Assembly (NCBI GenBank): GCA_002471865.1
Contig: DKQU01000095.1
Span: forward strand, 1 to 15,034
Reading direction: 5' to 3'
DNA: 15,034 nt
From: Fidelibacterota bacterium UBA7300
GTDB taxonomy: Bacteria; Fidelibacterota; Marinisomatia; Marinisomatales; UBA2128
Made by a program: the position numbers and the translations under genes. The notes under the pieces were generated by a model. That model worked only from the letters and a program-made list of their open reading frames with translations, was not told the origin of the DNA and made no database searches. Below, piece after piece: positions 1 to 9,490 of the stretch. Every line of letters starts with the position of its first letter. Within the stretch, counting starts at the first letter, position 1.

Positions 1-816
1 ATAAAAAGAATACGGTCCAAGATTCGTGAAATGGGGGCAGTTTCTACAACAGTTAAAAAACAAGTAGTTGATGAGTTTTATCTATCATTCCTTTCAAAGA
101 AATTTAGTGAAGGGGATGGAGATTCCAAGCGCCCTTTCCAATTTTTGGACGGGATGCCCGATGAAAGACTTTTTGCACTTGTGGAAGTAGAAGAACCGCG
201 TATTATTGCACTAGCCATAGCGCAGGTGAGTGATGAACAACGTGGTTTCGTTTTGGATAGACTCCCCCCTGAAGTAACAGGCCGCGTCCTGATGGAAATG
301 GGAGCATTACATCAGATTCCATTAGAGGGAGTTGTCAATATTGCGGCACAGCTCGAAGAAAAATCACATTTTCTTCCTCGTGGTGTCGATTTCTCAAGAG
401 GCGGCGGGAAAGACGTTGCTGAAGTACTTAGTTCAATGGATCCGGCAGAAGAATCAAAATATCTAGAAGCAATCGGAAGGGAATCCCCTGATTTGCTGCG
501 GGAGATTAAAAAATATCATCTTTCCTTTGAAGATATCTTCCAATTCCCAGACAATCTTCTAAGGGATCTAATGAACTCGGTAGAGTTGGATACTATTGCC
601 ATGGCAATGAAGGGCATTGATCAAACAACAATTGACAGGGTCATTGAAAACCTTCCACAGAAAAAACAGGCTATGTTTGAACCTGTAGAAGGAGCCGCCT
701 CCAAAAAGGATATTGACATGGCACAAAAGAATATTGTCACAGCAGCCCGACAGATGGAAAAAGATGGTCGTTTCAGTTTGGAGGATATCCTCGGTGGTGG
801 GGAAATGGTGGAATAA
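1..816 (+). CDS. fliG: Flagellar motor switch protein FliG, divergent, 5' end outside window
   Basis: FliG is the cytoplasmic rotor protein that binds the FliF ring at its N-terminus and meets the stator at its C-terminus. The frame is open to base 1, so the 271 visible residues are the end of a protein usually about 330-340 aa long; the FliF-binding N-domain is mostly outside. Seen: a middle-domain opening (PFQFLDGMPDERLFALVEVE), a GGGKDVAEVL segment matching the GG-x-K-x-x-AE-[IV]-L region of FliG, an SFEDI segment before the C-terminal helices, and a late D-x-x-x-AQKNIV helix matching the family's V-E-x-AQ-x-x-IV. Odd: the EHPQ motif is EEPR (190-201), the MFxF hinge reads HLSF, and the DDR of the torque helix is PDN (547-555). 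It is therefore a diverged FliG or a FliG-like paralogue. The next gene is not flagellar. Family assignment is fairly sure; a normal motor function is not. Confidence 0.8.
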   Translation: MKRIRSKIREMGAVSTTVKKQVVDEFYLSFLSKKFSEGDGDSKRPFQFLDGMPDERLFALVEVEEPRIIALAIAQVSDEQRGFVLDRLPPEVTGRVLMEMGALHQIPLEGVVNIAAQLEEKSHFLPRGVDFSRGGGKDVAEVLSSMDPAEESKYLEAIGRESPDLLREIKKYHLSFEDIFQFPDNLLRDLMNSVELDTIAMAMKGIDQTTIDRVIENLPQKKQAMFEPVEGAASKKDIDMAQKNIVTAARQMEKDGRFSLEDILGGGEMVE

Positions 817-1591
817 AATCCAATTATATTTCAACTATGGAGAACCTCTCCCGGTTCACCTGATTGGGAGAGGTTCTCTATTATTACTTGTAATGTTTCT
901 TGGATTTGATTCAATTAGTGGTTCAGACTTGTGGAAAAATTCCGTCACCGGTTCATGGTCGCTAATAAGTGGTAATACTGAACAATCGGAATATTCTGCG
1001 TCTTCTGTCTTTGAACGTAAGGGCGATCTTAAAATTGGAACCACCCTGTTGAAGGATACCGAACTTCGGTTTGCTCTATCTCATACCCGGGGGATTTTAA
1101 ATGACAGTCTCTATCAGAACGACGGTGAGGCGTCTATTTTATTCGATATAATGGCTCACCAGACATTTTCACCTTTTCTGCTAACAAGTTGGGAATATGA
1201 TTCAACCGCAGGCCTGGAATCTCGGACGGAGATGGGAGCGGGTTTAAAATGGGCATTAGGTCATGGATTTTCTATCAGCGCTGCCGCTCTTCTTGAGTTG
1301 GAGGATTATGTTGGTGAAAGTAAAATTACACAAGTGAGATGGTCATTCAGGCCCAAGTTCAAAAAGACGTTTTCTTCAGGAATGACTATGAACTACATGG
1401 TCTTTTTCAAACCAATCCAGGGAAATTTCGGAAATTATCTGCTTGAACATAATGTTGCCATAGAAGTACCGACAACTATTAAATGGCTCACAGTAAAATT
1501 GACTGTAGAAGATGACTATAATTCCCACCCTCCAGAGGGCGTAAAGAAATGGGATAGTGAGGTCAACGTTGGTGTGACTATTAACTTTTAG
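794..1591 (+). CDS. DUF481-family (YdiY-like) predicted outer-membrane beta-barrel protein
   Basis: Function unknown; DUF481 proteins are predicted outer-membrane barrels. Seen: the family opening SGNTEQSEYSASSVFE after a hydrophobic leader, alternating polar/apolar strands throughout, a mid-protein SWEYDSTAGLESRT segment followed by GAGLKW, which is very typical of DUF481, and a C-terminal strand ending in phenylalanine (VNVGVTINF), as barrels usually do. The start is uncertain. GTG at 794 has an SD (GGAGG, 780-784, 9 bases away), overlaps fliG by 23 bases and keeps the hydrophobic run LLLLVMFLGF that looks like a signal-peptide core, but gives an unusually long leader and runs through the 840-878 hairpin. 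ATG at 893 avoids the hairpin but has no SD and loses the signal peptide. Non-standard starts at 854-865 would give a textbook signal peptide. The gene converges with the M28 peptidase gene. Confidence 0.7.
   Translation: MVGKWWNKIQLYFNYGEPLPVHLIGRGSLLLLVMFLGFDSISGSDLWKNSVTGSWSLISGNTEQSEYSASSVFERKGDLKIGTTLLKDTELRFALSHTRGILNDSLYQNDGEASILFDIMAHQTFSPFLLTSWEYDSTAGLESRTEMGAGLKWALGHGFSISAAALLELEDYVGESKITQVRWSFRPKFKKTFSSGMTMNYMVFFKPIQGNFGNYLLEHNVAIEVPTTIKWLTVKLTVEDDYNSHPPEGVKKWDSEVNVGVTINF
840..878 (+). terminator. Perfect 13-bp hairpin after fliG, possible terminator
   Basis: Bases 840-852 are the exact reverse complement of 866-878, with a 13-base loop. Two more pairs are possible outward (838/880 and 837/881, separated by a G-U). 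It begins 23 bases after the fliG stop and is followed by a T-rich stretch without a continuous T run. Position and perfection suggest a Rho-independent terminator or an RNA stabiliser for fliG. However, it lies where the next gene's N-terminal codons should be, so attenuation between the two genes is also possible. The inverted repeat is seen directly; the termination role is inferred. Confidence 0.6.
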
Positions 1592-1674
1592 GATAAAGAG
1601 TGCAGCATCGTTCCCAACAACACTTGTTCTAGCTTAAGCAACGCACCTAATCACCCCCTATCCGGGAGAGCCCC

Positions 1675-1731
1675 ATGAAAATCATTTTACTTATATTATC
1701 TAATATTTGTGGGCAGTTAAAGGTCCTTTAA
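1675..1731 (+). CDS. Possible 18-residue ORF with hydrophobic N-terminus
   Basis: An ATG at 1675 follows a good SD (GGGAG, 1664-1668) and opens an 18-codon frame, MKIILLILSNICGQLKVL, whose TAA overlaps the stop of the opposite-strand peptidase gene. It resembles the first codons of a signal peptide. It could be a truncated exported-protein gene, a small membrane peptide or chance. It occupies part of the 136-base convergent gap in which I otherwise see no gene and no convincing terminator. Confidence 0.2.
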   Translation: MKIILLILSNICGQLKVL

Positions 1732-3362
1732 TATTTTATATGGAATGGAATCTCGGGCTGAAACTCACTGTTTAGGTTCTGCTCCCCAATATTTCCCCCT
1801 CGATTTGCCATACCCCATCCAGTTAGATAGACCAGTTTGGCCACCCTTTCCATTTTGTCGAAGTTGATCTTATCTCTAGTGTCCGTTGGTTGATGATAAT
1901 CTTCGTGGACACCGGCAAAATAAAAGATCACCGGGATTCCGCGTTTTGCAAAGTTGTAGTGATCGCTCCGATAATAAAAGCGGTTGGGATCATCCAGTGT
2001 ATTATAGCGGTAATTGAGCCCAAGATTATTAAGGTATCCGGCTGCGGCTTCATTCATATCGTGAAGTTCCTGACTGATCATATTGGAACCTATAATATAA
2101 ATACTGTCTGCAGCATTCCGACCGATCATATCAATATTCAGGTTTGTGATGGTCTGCTCCAACGGAATAAGTGGGTGGTTAGTATAATAGTTTGAACCTA
2201 GGAGTCCTTTTTCTTCTCCTGCAATAGCCAGGAAAAGAAAGCTTCGCTTCGCCCGTTTTGGGTTTGAAGTTATAGCATCGGCGATTTCCAATATAGCTGA
2301 AGTTCCTGTCCCATTATCATCAGCTCCATACCAGATTGTTCCCTCCTTATCTACGCCAAGATGGTCATAGTGAGCCGAAAAAATTATACCCTCTTTGTTG
2401 AGTTCAGGATCAGTCCCGGAGAGGTAGCCAACTACATTTTGAGTGACAACAGTTTCTTTTTCCAGTTCAACGGAAAATAATAAGTTGGTACCGGGGAGGA
2501 TAGTGGATCCCGAGATTCCCGTTTCTACCTCCTCCTGAATTTGCATTAGCGATTTACCGAGAACTGACAGCAGGCGATTCGCAGTCCTCTTATTAATGAA
2601 AAATACAGGTGCCGGTGATATGGGAGAGGGAAGAGCCATGGCATCTTGTGTCAGCCATCGCTCCCACCGTTTCATTCGATCGGAAAACAGCATTTCCGAT
2701 CTTGGGTTAAAGGCGATGACGATTGCTGATGCTCCGTTCTCTCTCGCCGTGATTACTTTCTCCATTACATCGCCCACATGTGTCTCAGCTTCACCAGTGA
2801 AATAGTCTGATCCTGGAATCTCTGGCTGACCGTCTATAATCAGCACTGCCTTACGTTCTACATCTGCGTCGGCATAGTCATCCCAATCATAATTAGGAGC
2901 TGTAATCCCGTAGCCGGCAAAAACGATAGGAGCTTGGGTTTCTGTAGAGCCGGTGAGCCCATGAGGAGATACAAAGAAATCTTCATTATACTGAAATTTC
3001 TCCCGAGACCATCCATCTGCTCCTTTTTCAATCATTACCAGCCCGATGTTATCAGTCAGCCTTGTTTTTAGCAGTTCAAATTTCTGAAAGTAGGAATTAT
3101 CAGTACCAATGGGTTCCAGACCAAGGCGGTGAAATTGAGTGGCGATATATTCAGCGGCTACCTGCAATCCGGGCTGACCAGTACCCCGGCCCGCTGTAAC
3201 GTCGGATGCTAAAAAGTTGACATGAGCTTCTAAGTCTCTAGCGGTAATGGTAGTCAGCCCTACCGCAGCCGCTTCCATATTAAGCAGTGAACCGGCAGGA
3301 ATGCTGCTTTGTCCGTGGAGCAGCAGAGTGAATATCAGCAGGTGTAGAGTTGGCTTGTGCAA
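1728..3362 (-). CDS. Secreted M28-family zinc aminopeptidase with PA domain
   Basis: A 544-residue exported metallopeptidase, expected to trim amino acids from peptides in the periplasm or outside the cell. Order seen: hydrophobic signal peptide (about 1-24), N-terminal part of the catalytic domain (LEAHVNFLASDVTAGRGTG), inserted PA-type domain (about 145-300, IVFAGYGITAPNYDWDDYAD), then the M28 core. All metal and catalytic positions are present: H331 (HYDHLG), bridging D348 (GADDNGTG), general base E383 and ligand E384 (AGEEKG), D411 (NIDMIGRN) and H490 (DYHQPTDT). The start is TTG. An in-frame stop lies five codons upstream with no ATG between, and TTG is needed to keep the signal peptide, although no clear SD is visible. 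The gene is single, back-to-back with the dehydrogenase gene. Substrate preference cannot be read from the sequence. Confidence 0.9.
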   Translation of the reverse strand: MHKPTLHLLIFTLLLHGQSSIPAGSLLNMEAAAVGLTTITARDLEAHVNFLASDVTAGRGTGQPGLQVAAEYIATQFHRLGLEPIGTDNSYFQKFELLKTRLTDNIGLVMIEKGADGWSREKFQYNEDFFVSPHGLTGSTETQAPIVFAGYGITAPNYDWDDYADADVERKAVLIIDGQPEIPGSDYFTGEAETHVGDVMEKVITARENGASAIVIAFNPRSEMLFSDRMKRWERWLTQDAMALPSPISPAPVFFINKRTANRLLSVLGKSLMQIQEEVETGISGSTILPGTNLLFSVELEKETVVTQNVVGYLSGTDPELNKEGIIFSAHYDHLGVDKEGTIWYGADDNGTGTSAILEIADAITSNPKRAKRSFLFLAIAGEEKGLLGSNYYTNHPLIPLEQTITNLNIDMIGRNAADSIYIIGSNMISQELHDMNEAAAGYLNNLGLNYRYNTLDDPNRFYYRSDHYNFAKRGIPVIFYFAGVHEDYHQPTDTRDKINFDKMERVAKLVYLTGWGMANRGGNIGEQNLNSEFQPEIPFHIKY

Positions 3363-3455
3363 GGTGTATGGAAATTACAGTCTGGGAGACAAAGAAAAAA
3401 GTGTGGATGTCCGTTGTCGGCAGAGCGAAATTTAGCCTACACGCAGGAGGATATT

Positions 3456-4199
3456 ATGAAGGGATTGAAAGACAAGGTCGCAATAATTACAGGCTCCGGG
3501 CAGGGGATCGGGAAAGCGACGGCACTTCTGTTTGCCAAAGAGGGCGCCACGGTCATTGTGGCGGAGTACAATAAGGATACAGGTGAAGCTGTAGCAACAG
3601 AAATTAATGAGGCAGGCGGAGAAGGTCGTTTTGTACAGGTTGATATTGCCGATCGGGAGAGCGTTCAGGCTCTTATCTCAGATGTAGTGGAAACTAACGG
3701 CAGTATTGATATTCTGGTGAATAATGCCGGTGTCATTAAAGATAATACTCTCGAAAAAATGACCGACGAGGAATTCGATCGTGTGATCTCCGTAAATCTC
3801 AGGGGTACGTATATCTGTACCAAAGAAGCCGCAGATATTATGTGCAACCAAAGCTCCGGCGTGATTTTGAATGCGGCTTCAGTGGTCGCTCTTTACGGCA
3901 ATTTTGGTCAGACAAATTATGTTGCCTCCAAGGCTGGAGTCATTGGCATGACTAAGGTGTGGGCCCGCGAGCTAGGGAAATATGGCATCAGAGTGAATGC
4001 GGTAGCGCCGGGATTTATTTCTACTGATATGATCAAAGACATACCCGAAAATGTCATAGAGATGATGCTGAAGAAAATTCCTCTGCGAAGAATGGGACAG
4101 ATCGAGGAAGTGGCTTCGGTGTATGCTTGGTTGGCTAGTGATGATGCCAGTTATGTGACCGGCACGGTCATCAATGTGGATGGCGGAGTTGTGGTTTGA
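3456..4199 (+). CDS. Short-chain dehydrogenase/reductase, FabG-like 3-oxoacyl reductase
   Basis: A 247-residue classical SDR, most like 3-oxoacyl-ACP or acetoacetyl-CoA reductases. Seen: cofactor motif TGSGQGIG (12-19), VDI at 62-64, NNAG (89-92), and the catalytic set N114, S142, Y155, K159 (YVASK), then APGF and a final NVDGG. The start is fixed by AGGAGG at 3445-3450, five bases before ATG; the frame extends upstream but without signals. At the end of the second beta strand it has an acidic residue (A36-E37-Y), and the position that is Arg in SRGIG-type FabG is Gln, so NAD(H) rather than NADP(H) is likely. The gene stands alone between a divergent peptidase gene and convergent ppdK, so biosynthetic FabG is not implied by context. 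It could act on acyl-CoA intermediates of the neighbouring operon, but that is inference. Confidence 0.88.
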   Translation: MKGLKDKVAIITGSGQGIGKATALLFAKEGATVIVAEYNKDTGEAVATEINEAGGEGRFVQVDIADRESVQALISDVVETNGSIDILVNNAGVIKDNTLEKMTDEEFDRVISVNLRGTYICTKEAADIMCNQSSGVILNAASVVALYGNFGQTNYVASKAGVIGMTKVWARELGKYGIRVNAVAPGFISTDMIKDIPENVIEMMLKKIPLRRMGQIEEVASVYAWLASDDASYVTGTVINVDGGVVV

Positions 4200-4213
4200 T
4201 CCTACCGCTAGGA
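4200..4213. terminator. Small palindromic stem between convergent genes
   Basis: TCCTA-CCGC-TAGGA forms a 5-bp stem with a four-base loop in the 23-base gap between the dehydrogenase and ppdK stop codons. Being symmetrical it could serve both strands, but the stem is short and there is no T run, so the terminator role is weakly supported. Confidence 0.22.
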
Positions 4214-4222
4214 CATGTTCTG

Positions 4223-6928
4223 CTATTTGTTTCTTAAGACCGCCTGGGCCGCCGCCAGCCGGGCAATGGGCACACGGAAAGGGGAACAACTAACATAGTT
4301 TAATCCAGAGCGGTGGAAGAAGTCAATGGAGTCCGGGTCGCCACCGTGTTCACCGCAGATCCCCACTTTTAGTTCTGGCTGTATTGATCTTCCTTTAACC
4401 ACACCCATTTCCACCAATTGTCCTACACCTGTTTGGTCCAATGACTGGAATGGATCGTGAGAAAGAATTTTTTCTTCCAGGTAAGTGGGAAGGAATCCCC
4501 CGATATCATCACGGGAGAAACCGTATGTTGTTTGAGTTAGATCGTTTGTACCAAAAGAGAAAAACTCAGCGCTGTTAGCCACCTCATTTGCAGTAAGACA
4601 AGCTCTCGGGATTTCTATCATAGTCCCCACGAGATAGGGGAATTCTATCCCGGTTTCACTTGCGACATCTTTAGCGATTTTTCTAACGATGTCTTCTTGA
4701 TGTCGGAATTCCTCCGCTGTGCTGATAAGGGGGATCATCACCTCCGGGAAAGTATCAACACCTTCCTCTGTAAGCTTTGCCGTTGCCTCAAAGATTGCGC
4801 GGGCCTGCATTTCTGTAATTTCAGGATAAGCAATTCCCAACCGACAACCCCGATGCCCTAGCATGGGATTGAGTTCGTGAAGGGCGTTTATACGAGTTTT
4901 GAGTTTTTGTTCATCCACCCCAAGTTCAACCGCTAGATCTGAAATTTGCTCTTCAGTTAGTGTGACAAATTCATGAAGTGGCGGGTCCAACAGACGAATT
5001 GTGACGGGTAGCCCTTCCATAGTTTTCAATATTTCGTAGAAGTCCTGACGTTGAAAAGGAAGAAGTTTCATTACTGCTTTTCGGCGGGCGTCTTCCGTTT
5101 CTGCCACAATCATCTCCCGCATAGCGGTAATACGCTCAGGATCGAAAAACATATGCTCTGTCCGACAGAGACCGATCCCTTCGGCGCCGAATGTGCGGGC
5201 CTGTTCAGCATCTTCTGGGCGTTCTGCGTTGGTACGGATGCCCAAGGTCCTCACTTCATCCGTCAGTTCCATCAATCTACGGAACGATTCATTGTTCAGC
5301 GGATCTGCAGGAACCAAAGGTATCTCTCCGATATAGACATTCCCTTTCGTTCCGTTGAGAGTAATCCAATCGCCTTCCTTTAGTGTCTCATTATTCACCG
5401 TTAAAGTTCTGTCATGGGTATTAATGTTTAAGGTGCTACACCCGACAATACAGCATTTCCCCCAACCTCGAGCTACCAGCGCAGCGTGGCTTGTCATGCC
5501 ACCCTTCGCTGTTAAAATTGCAGCAGCAGCATGCATGCCGTGGACGTCTTCCGGGGAGGTCTCATTCCGGACAAGTACTACTGGTTTTCCTTTTGCCGCC
5601 CACGATTCCGCATCATCTGCTGTAAAAACGATTTGACCAAAAGCGCCTCCGGGACCAGCAGGCAAGCCGTGAGCTAATATTTCGGTATCAGCTTCAACTG
5701 ACGCATCTACCATAGGGTGCAGCAGTTCATCTAAGTGATCAGGTTTAACACGCATAATTGTCTCTTCTTTTGATATTGTATCTTCTGCCAGCATATCCAC
5801 CGCTATTTTTATGGCAGCGACGCCGTTACGTTTTCCTACGCGTGTTTGAAGCATCCATAGCTTACCGTCCTCAATGGTGAACTCTATATCCTGCATATCA
5901 AGGTAGTGAGCTTCTAAGCGTTTCTGGATTTCATCTAATTGATTATAAAGTGTCGGCATACTTTCTTCTAGTGATGGGAGCTGCTGAATTTTGTCACTCT
6001 TGCCGGCTACATTGATAGGATTCGGTGTTCGAATGCCAGCGACTACATCTTCTCCCTGAGCATTGGATAGCCATTCTCCGTAAAAGACATTTTCACCCGT
6101 AGCTGGATTTCGTGTAAACGCTACGCCGGTGGCGGAAGATTCTCCTGTATTACCAAAGACCATAGCCTGGATATTGACTGCGGTGCCCATCTCATTGGGT
6201 AGTCCTTCAATACGGCGGTAAGAAATTGCCCTCTTTCCGTTCCATGATAGGAAAACTGCGCCAATTCCGCCCCAGAGTTGATCAAAGGGATCGTCGGGGA
6301 ATTCTTTACCTAAAACGTCTTTCACAGTTTTCTTAAAAGTTTTAGATAGTTCTTTCCAATCATCGCCTTCCAATTCTGTATCCAGTTCGACACCCTTGAG
6401 CTTTTTCCGTTCTTCGATTAACTCTTCCAAGCGCTCTCTAATCCCAATACCGTCTTTCGGTTCAACTCCAGCAGCTTTTTCCATCACAACATCAGAGTAC
6501 ATCATTATAAGCCGTCGATAAGCGTCATAGACAAAGCGGGGATTATTTGTTTTCTCGATCAGAACCGGAATTGTCTTAGAGGTTAGCCCAACATTTAAAA
6601 CGGTTTCCATCATTCCCGGCATAGAAACCGCCGCACCGGAACGGACAGAAAGAAGCAGAGGATTTTGGATGTCATTAAATTGCTTTCCCATTCCATTTTC
6701 TACATTTTTTATTGCATTTAAAACTTGCTGTTCCAGCTCGGTGGGATAATTTTTTTCATGTTCGTAAAAGTGACTGCAGACTTCAGTGGAGAGTGTAAAC
6801 CCTGCCGGAACCGGAATCCCGAGGTTTGTCATTTCCGCCAAGTTAGCTCCCTTGCCCCCCAGGAGATTTTTCATGTCGGCTTTACCGTCAGCCTTTCCAT
6901 CTCCAAATGAGAATACATATTTTTTCAT
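4223..6928 (-). CDS. ppdK: Pyruvate, phosphate dikinase
   Basis: A 901-residue cytoplasmic enzyme interconverting pyruvate + ATP + Pi with phosphoenolpyruvate + AMP + PPi. It can serve gluconeogenesis from C3/acetyl-level carbon or a PPi-linked glycolysis. All parts are present: N-terminal ATP-grasp nucleotide domain (opening FGDGKADGKAD then LLGGKGANLAEM; SVRSGAAVSMPGMMETVLN near 94-112), the swivelling phosphohistidine domain with GGMTSH at 476-481 (H481 carries phosphate; T479 is the residue that regulatory kinase/phosphorylases modify in other species), and the C-terminal PEP/pyruvate barrel with GLCRTEH (586-592), FGTNDLTQ and catalytic C858 in GICGEHGGDP. Length is slightly above the usual 870-880. 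ATG is supported by AAGGA upstream on the minus strand. It is transcribed alone, divergent from the acetoacetyl-CoA synthetase operon, which may couple carbon entry and gluconeogenesis. No separate regulatory protein gene is in view. Confidence 0.97.
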   Translation of the reverse strand: MKKYVFSFGDGKADGKADMKNLLGGKGANLAEMTNLGIPVPAGFTLSTEVCSHFYEHEKNYPTELEQQVLNAIKNVENGMGKQFNDIQNPLLLSVRSGAAVSMPGMMETVLNVGLTSKTIPVLIEKTNNPRFVYDAYRRLIMMYSDVVMEKAAGVEPKDGIGIRERLEELIEERKKLKGVELDTELEGDDWKELSKTFKKTVKDVLGKEFPDDPFDQLWGGIGAVFLSWNGKRAISYRRIEGLPNEMGTAVNIQAMVFGNTGESSATGVAFTRNPATGENVFYGEWLSNAQGEDVVAGIRTPNPINVAGKSDKIQQLPSLEESMPTLYNQLDEIQKRLEAHYLDMQDIEFTIEDGKLWMLQTRVGKRNGVAAIKIAVDMLAEDTISKEETIMRVKPDHLDELLHPMVDASVEADTEILAHGLPAGPGGAFGQIVFTADDAESWAAKGKPVVLVRNETSPEDVHGMHAAAAILTAKGGMTSHAALVARGWGKCCIVGCSTLNINTHDRTLTVNNETLKEGDWITLNGTKGNVYIGEIPLVPADPLNNESFRRLMELTDEVRTLGIRTNAERPEDAEQARTFGAEGIGLCRTEHMFFDPERITAMREMIVAETEDARRKAVMKLLPFQRQDFYEILKTMEGLPVTIRLLDPPLHEFVTLTEEQISDLAVELGVDEQKLKTRINALHELNPMLGHRGCRLGIAYPEITEMQARAIFEATAKLTEEGVDTFPEVMIPLISTAEEFRHQEDIVRKIAKDVASETGIEFPYLVGTMIEIPRACLTANEVANSAEFFSFGTNDLTQTTYGFSRDDIGGFLPTYLEEKILSHDPFQSLDQTGVGQLVEMGVVKGRSIQPELKVGICGEHGGDPDSIDFFHRSGLNYVSCSPFRVPIARLAAAQAVLRNK

Positions 6929-6946
6929 TGTCTTGTCCTTAAGATA

Positions 6947-6975
6947 ATCAAAAGAGAAGTAATGCGAACCGTCAA
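6947..6975 (-). promoter_or_regulatory. Candidate sigma-70 promoter for ppdK
   Basis: Read on the minus strand: TTGACG (6975-6970), 17 bases, TTTGAT (6952-6947). That is 5/6 and 4/6 matches to the -35 and -10 consensus at ideal spacing. The resulting leader to the ATG would be only about a dozen bases but would still hold the AAGGA SD. A similar match could arise by chance in AT-rich DNA. Confidence 0.35.
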
Positions 6976-6993
6976 TTTAACTTGAATAATTTG
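6973..6993. promoter_or_regulatory. Imperfect dyad in the ppdK/aacS divergent region
   Basis: CAATTTA and TAATTTG are separated by seven bases, and six of seven positions in the half-sites are symmetrical. The dyad overlaps the candidate ppdK -35 box and lies upstream of the acetoacetyl-CoA synthetase gene, a place where a repressor could control both directions. The region is AT-rich, so chance symmetry is a real alternative. Confidence 0.22.
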
Positions 6994-7025
6994 GCGGCAA
7001 AATGAATTTGGAGAATCTATTTCGG

Positions 7026-7054
7026 TTGATTTTATGGAGATTCGTCATTACCAT
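7026..7054 (+). promoter_or_regulatory. Weak promoter candidate for the aacS operon
   Basis: TTGATT (7026-7031), 17 bases, TACCAT (7049-7054): 4/6 plus 4/6 matches at good spacing. Transcription would start some 20 bases before the ATG, leaving the GAGG SD at 7071-7074 in the leader. This is the best-placed match I see in the gap, but it is not strong. Confidence 0.22.
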
Positions 7055-7080
7055 TAACTTTCTTAAATGTGAGGTCTTAG

Positions 7081-9033
<1,953 letters not shown>

Positions 9034-9034
9034 A

Positions 9035-9490
9035 ATGAACCGTGAAACAATAGGTAAAACCTATCCGCCCGTCGTCTACGAGGTGGGCCGGGAGAAAATT
9101 CAGGAATATGCACGTGCCACTCTTCAGGATAATCCGCTGTATTCTGAACCGGAATTTGCAGCTCTTTCTAGGTACGGTACAATTGTAGCGCCACCTTCAT
9201 TTGTAGCGGTTTATTGCGGAGAGATGTTCAATCAACTGTTTTACGATGAGGAATTGGGAATTGACCTGCCGCGCATCGTCCACGGGGAGCAGGAGTTTAA
9301 GTTTAGGAAGGTAGTCCGCTCGGGAGATATTATTACATCGGTAGCAAAGATAGTGGATGTGTTTTCTAAACAGAGCGATTCCGGAGTTACCCATGAATTC
9401 GGTGTGTTGAAATCTGAATCAAAGAATCAGCATGGACAGATGGTTTGTGAAGGAATATGGACCGTAATACAACGAGGGGTTGAGGGGTGA
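9035..9490 (+). CDS. MaoC N-terminal/FAS1-type hotdog dehydratase subunit
   Basis: A 151-residue protein of the MaoC_dehydratas_N type, related to HadA/HadC-like subunits of heterodimeric (R)-specific 3-hydroxyacyl hydratase/dehydratases. Seen: an opening VGREKIQEYARATLQDNP, then YGTIVAPPSFVAVY, a central HGEQEFKFRKVVRSGDII that is characteristic of the family, and a closing strand (GMVCEGIWTV-like, here QMVCEGIWTVIQRG). I do not see the D-x4-H catalytic pair, which fits a structural or substrate-binding half that needs a catalytic partner. The next gene, which overlaps it by four bases, supplies that motif, so the two very probably form a dimer. Substrate (CoA- or ACP-bound) is not readable. 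Confidence 0.82.
   Translation: MNRETIGKTYPPVVYEVGREKIQEYARATLQDNPLYSEPEFAALSRYGTIVAPPSFVAVYCGEMFNQLFYDEELGIDLPRIVHGEQEFKFRKVVRSGDIITSVAKIVDVFSKQSDSGVTHEFGVLKSESKNQHGQMVCEGIWTVIQRGVEG

Noticed and set aside
1718..1730. Palindrome TAAAGG-T-CCTTTA at the end of the peptidase gene
   Set aside because: A one-base loop cannot fold as a hairpin and there is no T run; it is better seen as chance symmetry at overlapping stop codons.
6880..6928. Repeated Lys-Ala-Asp-Gly near the PPDK N-terminus
   Set aside because: A G-x-G-K-A-D-G opening is normal in PPDK, so it is not a novel repeat expansion.
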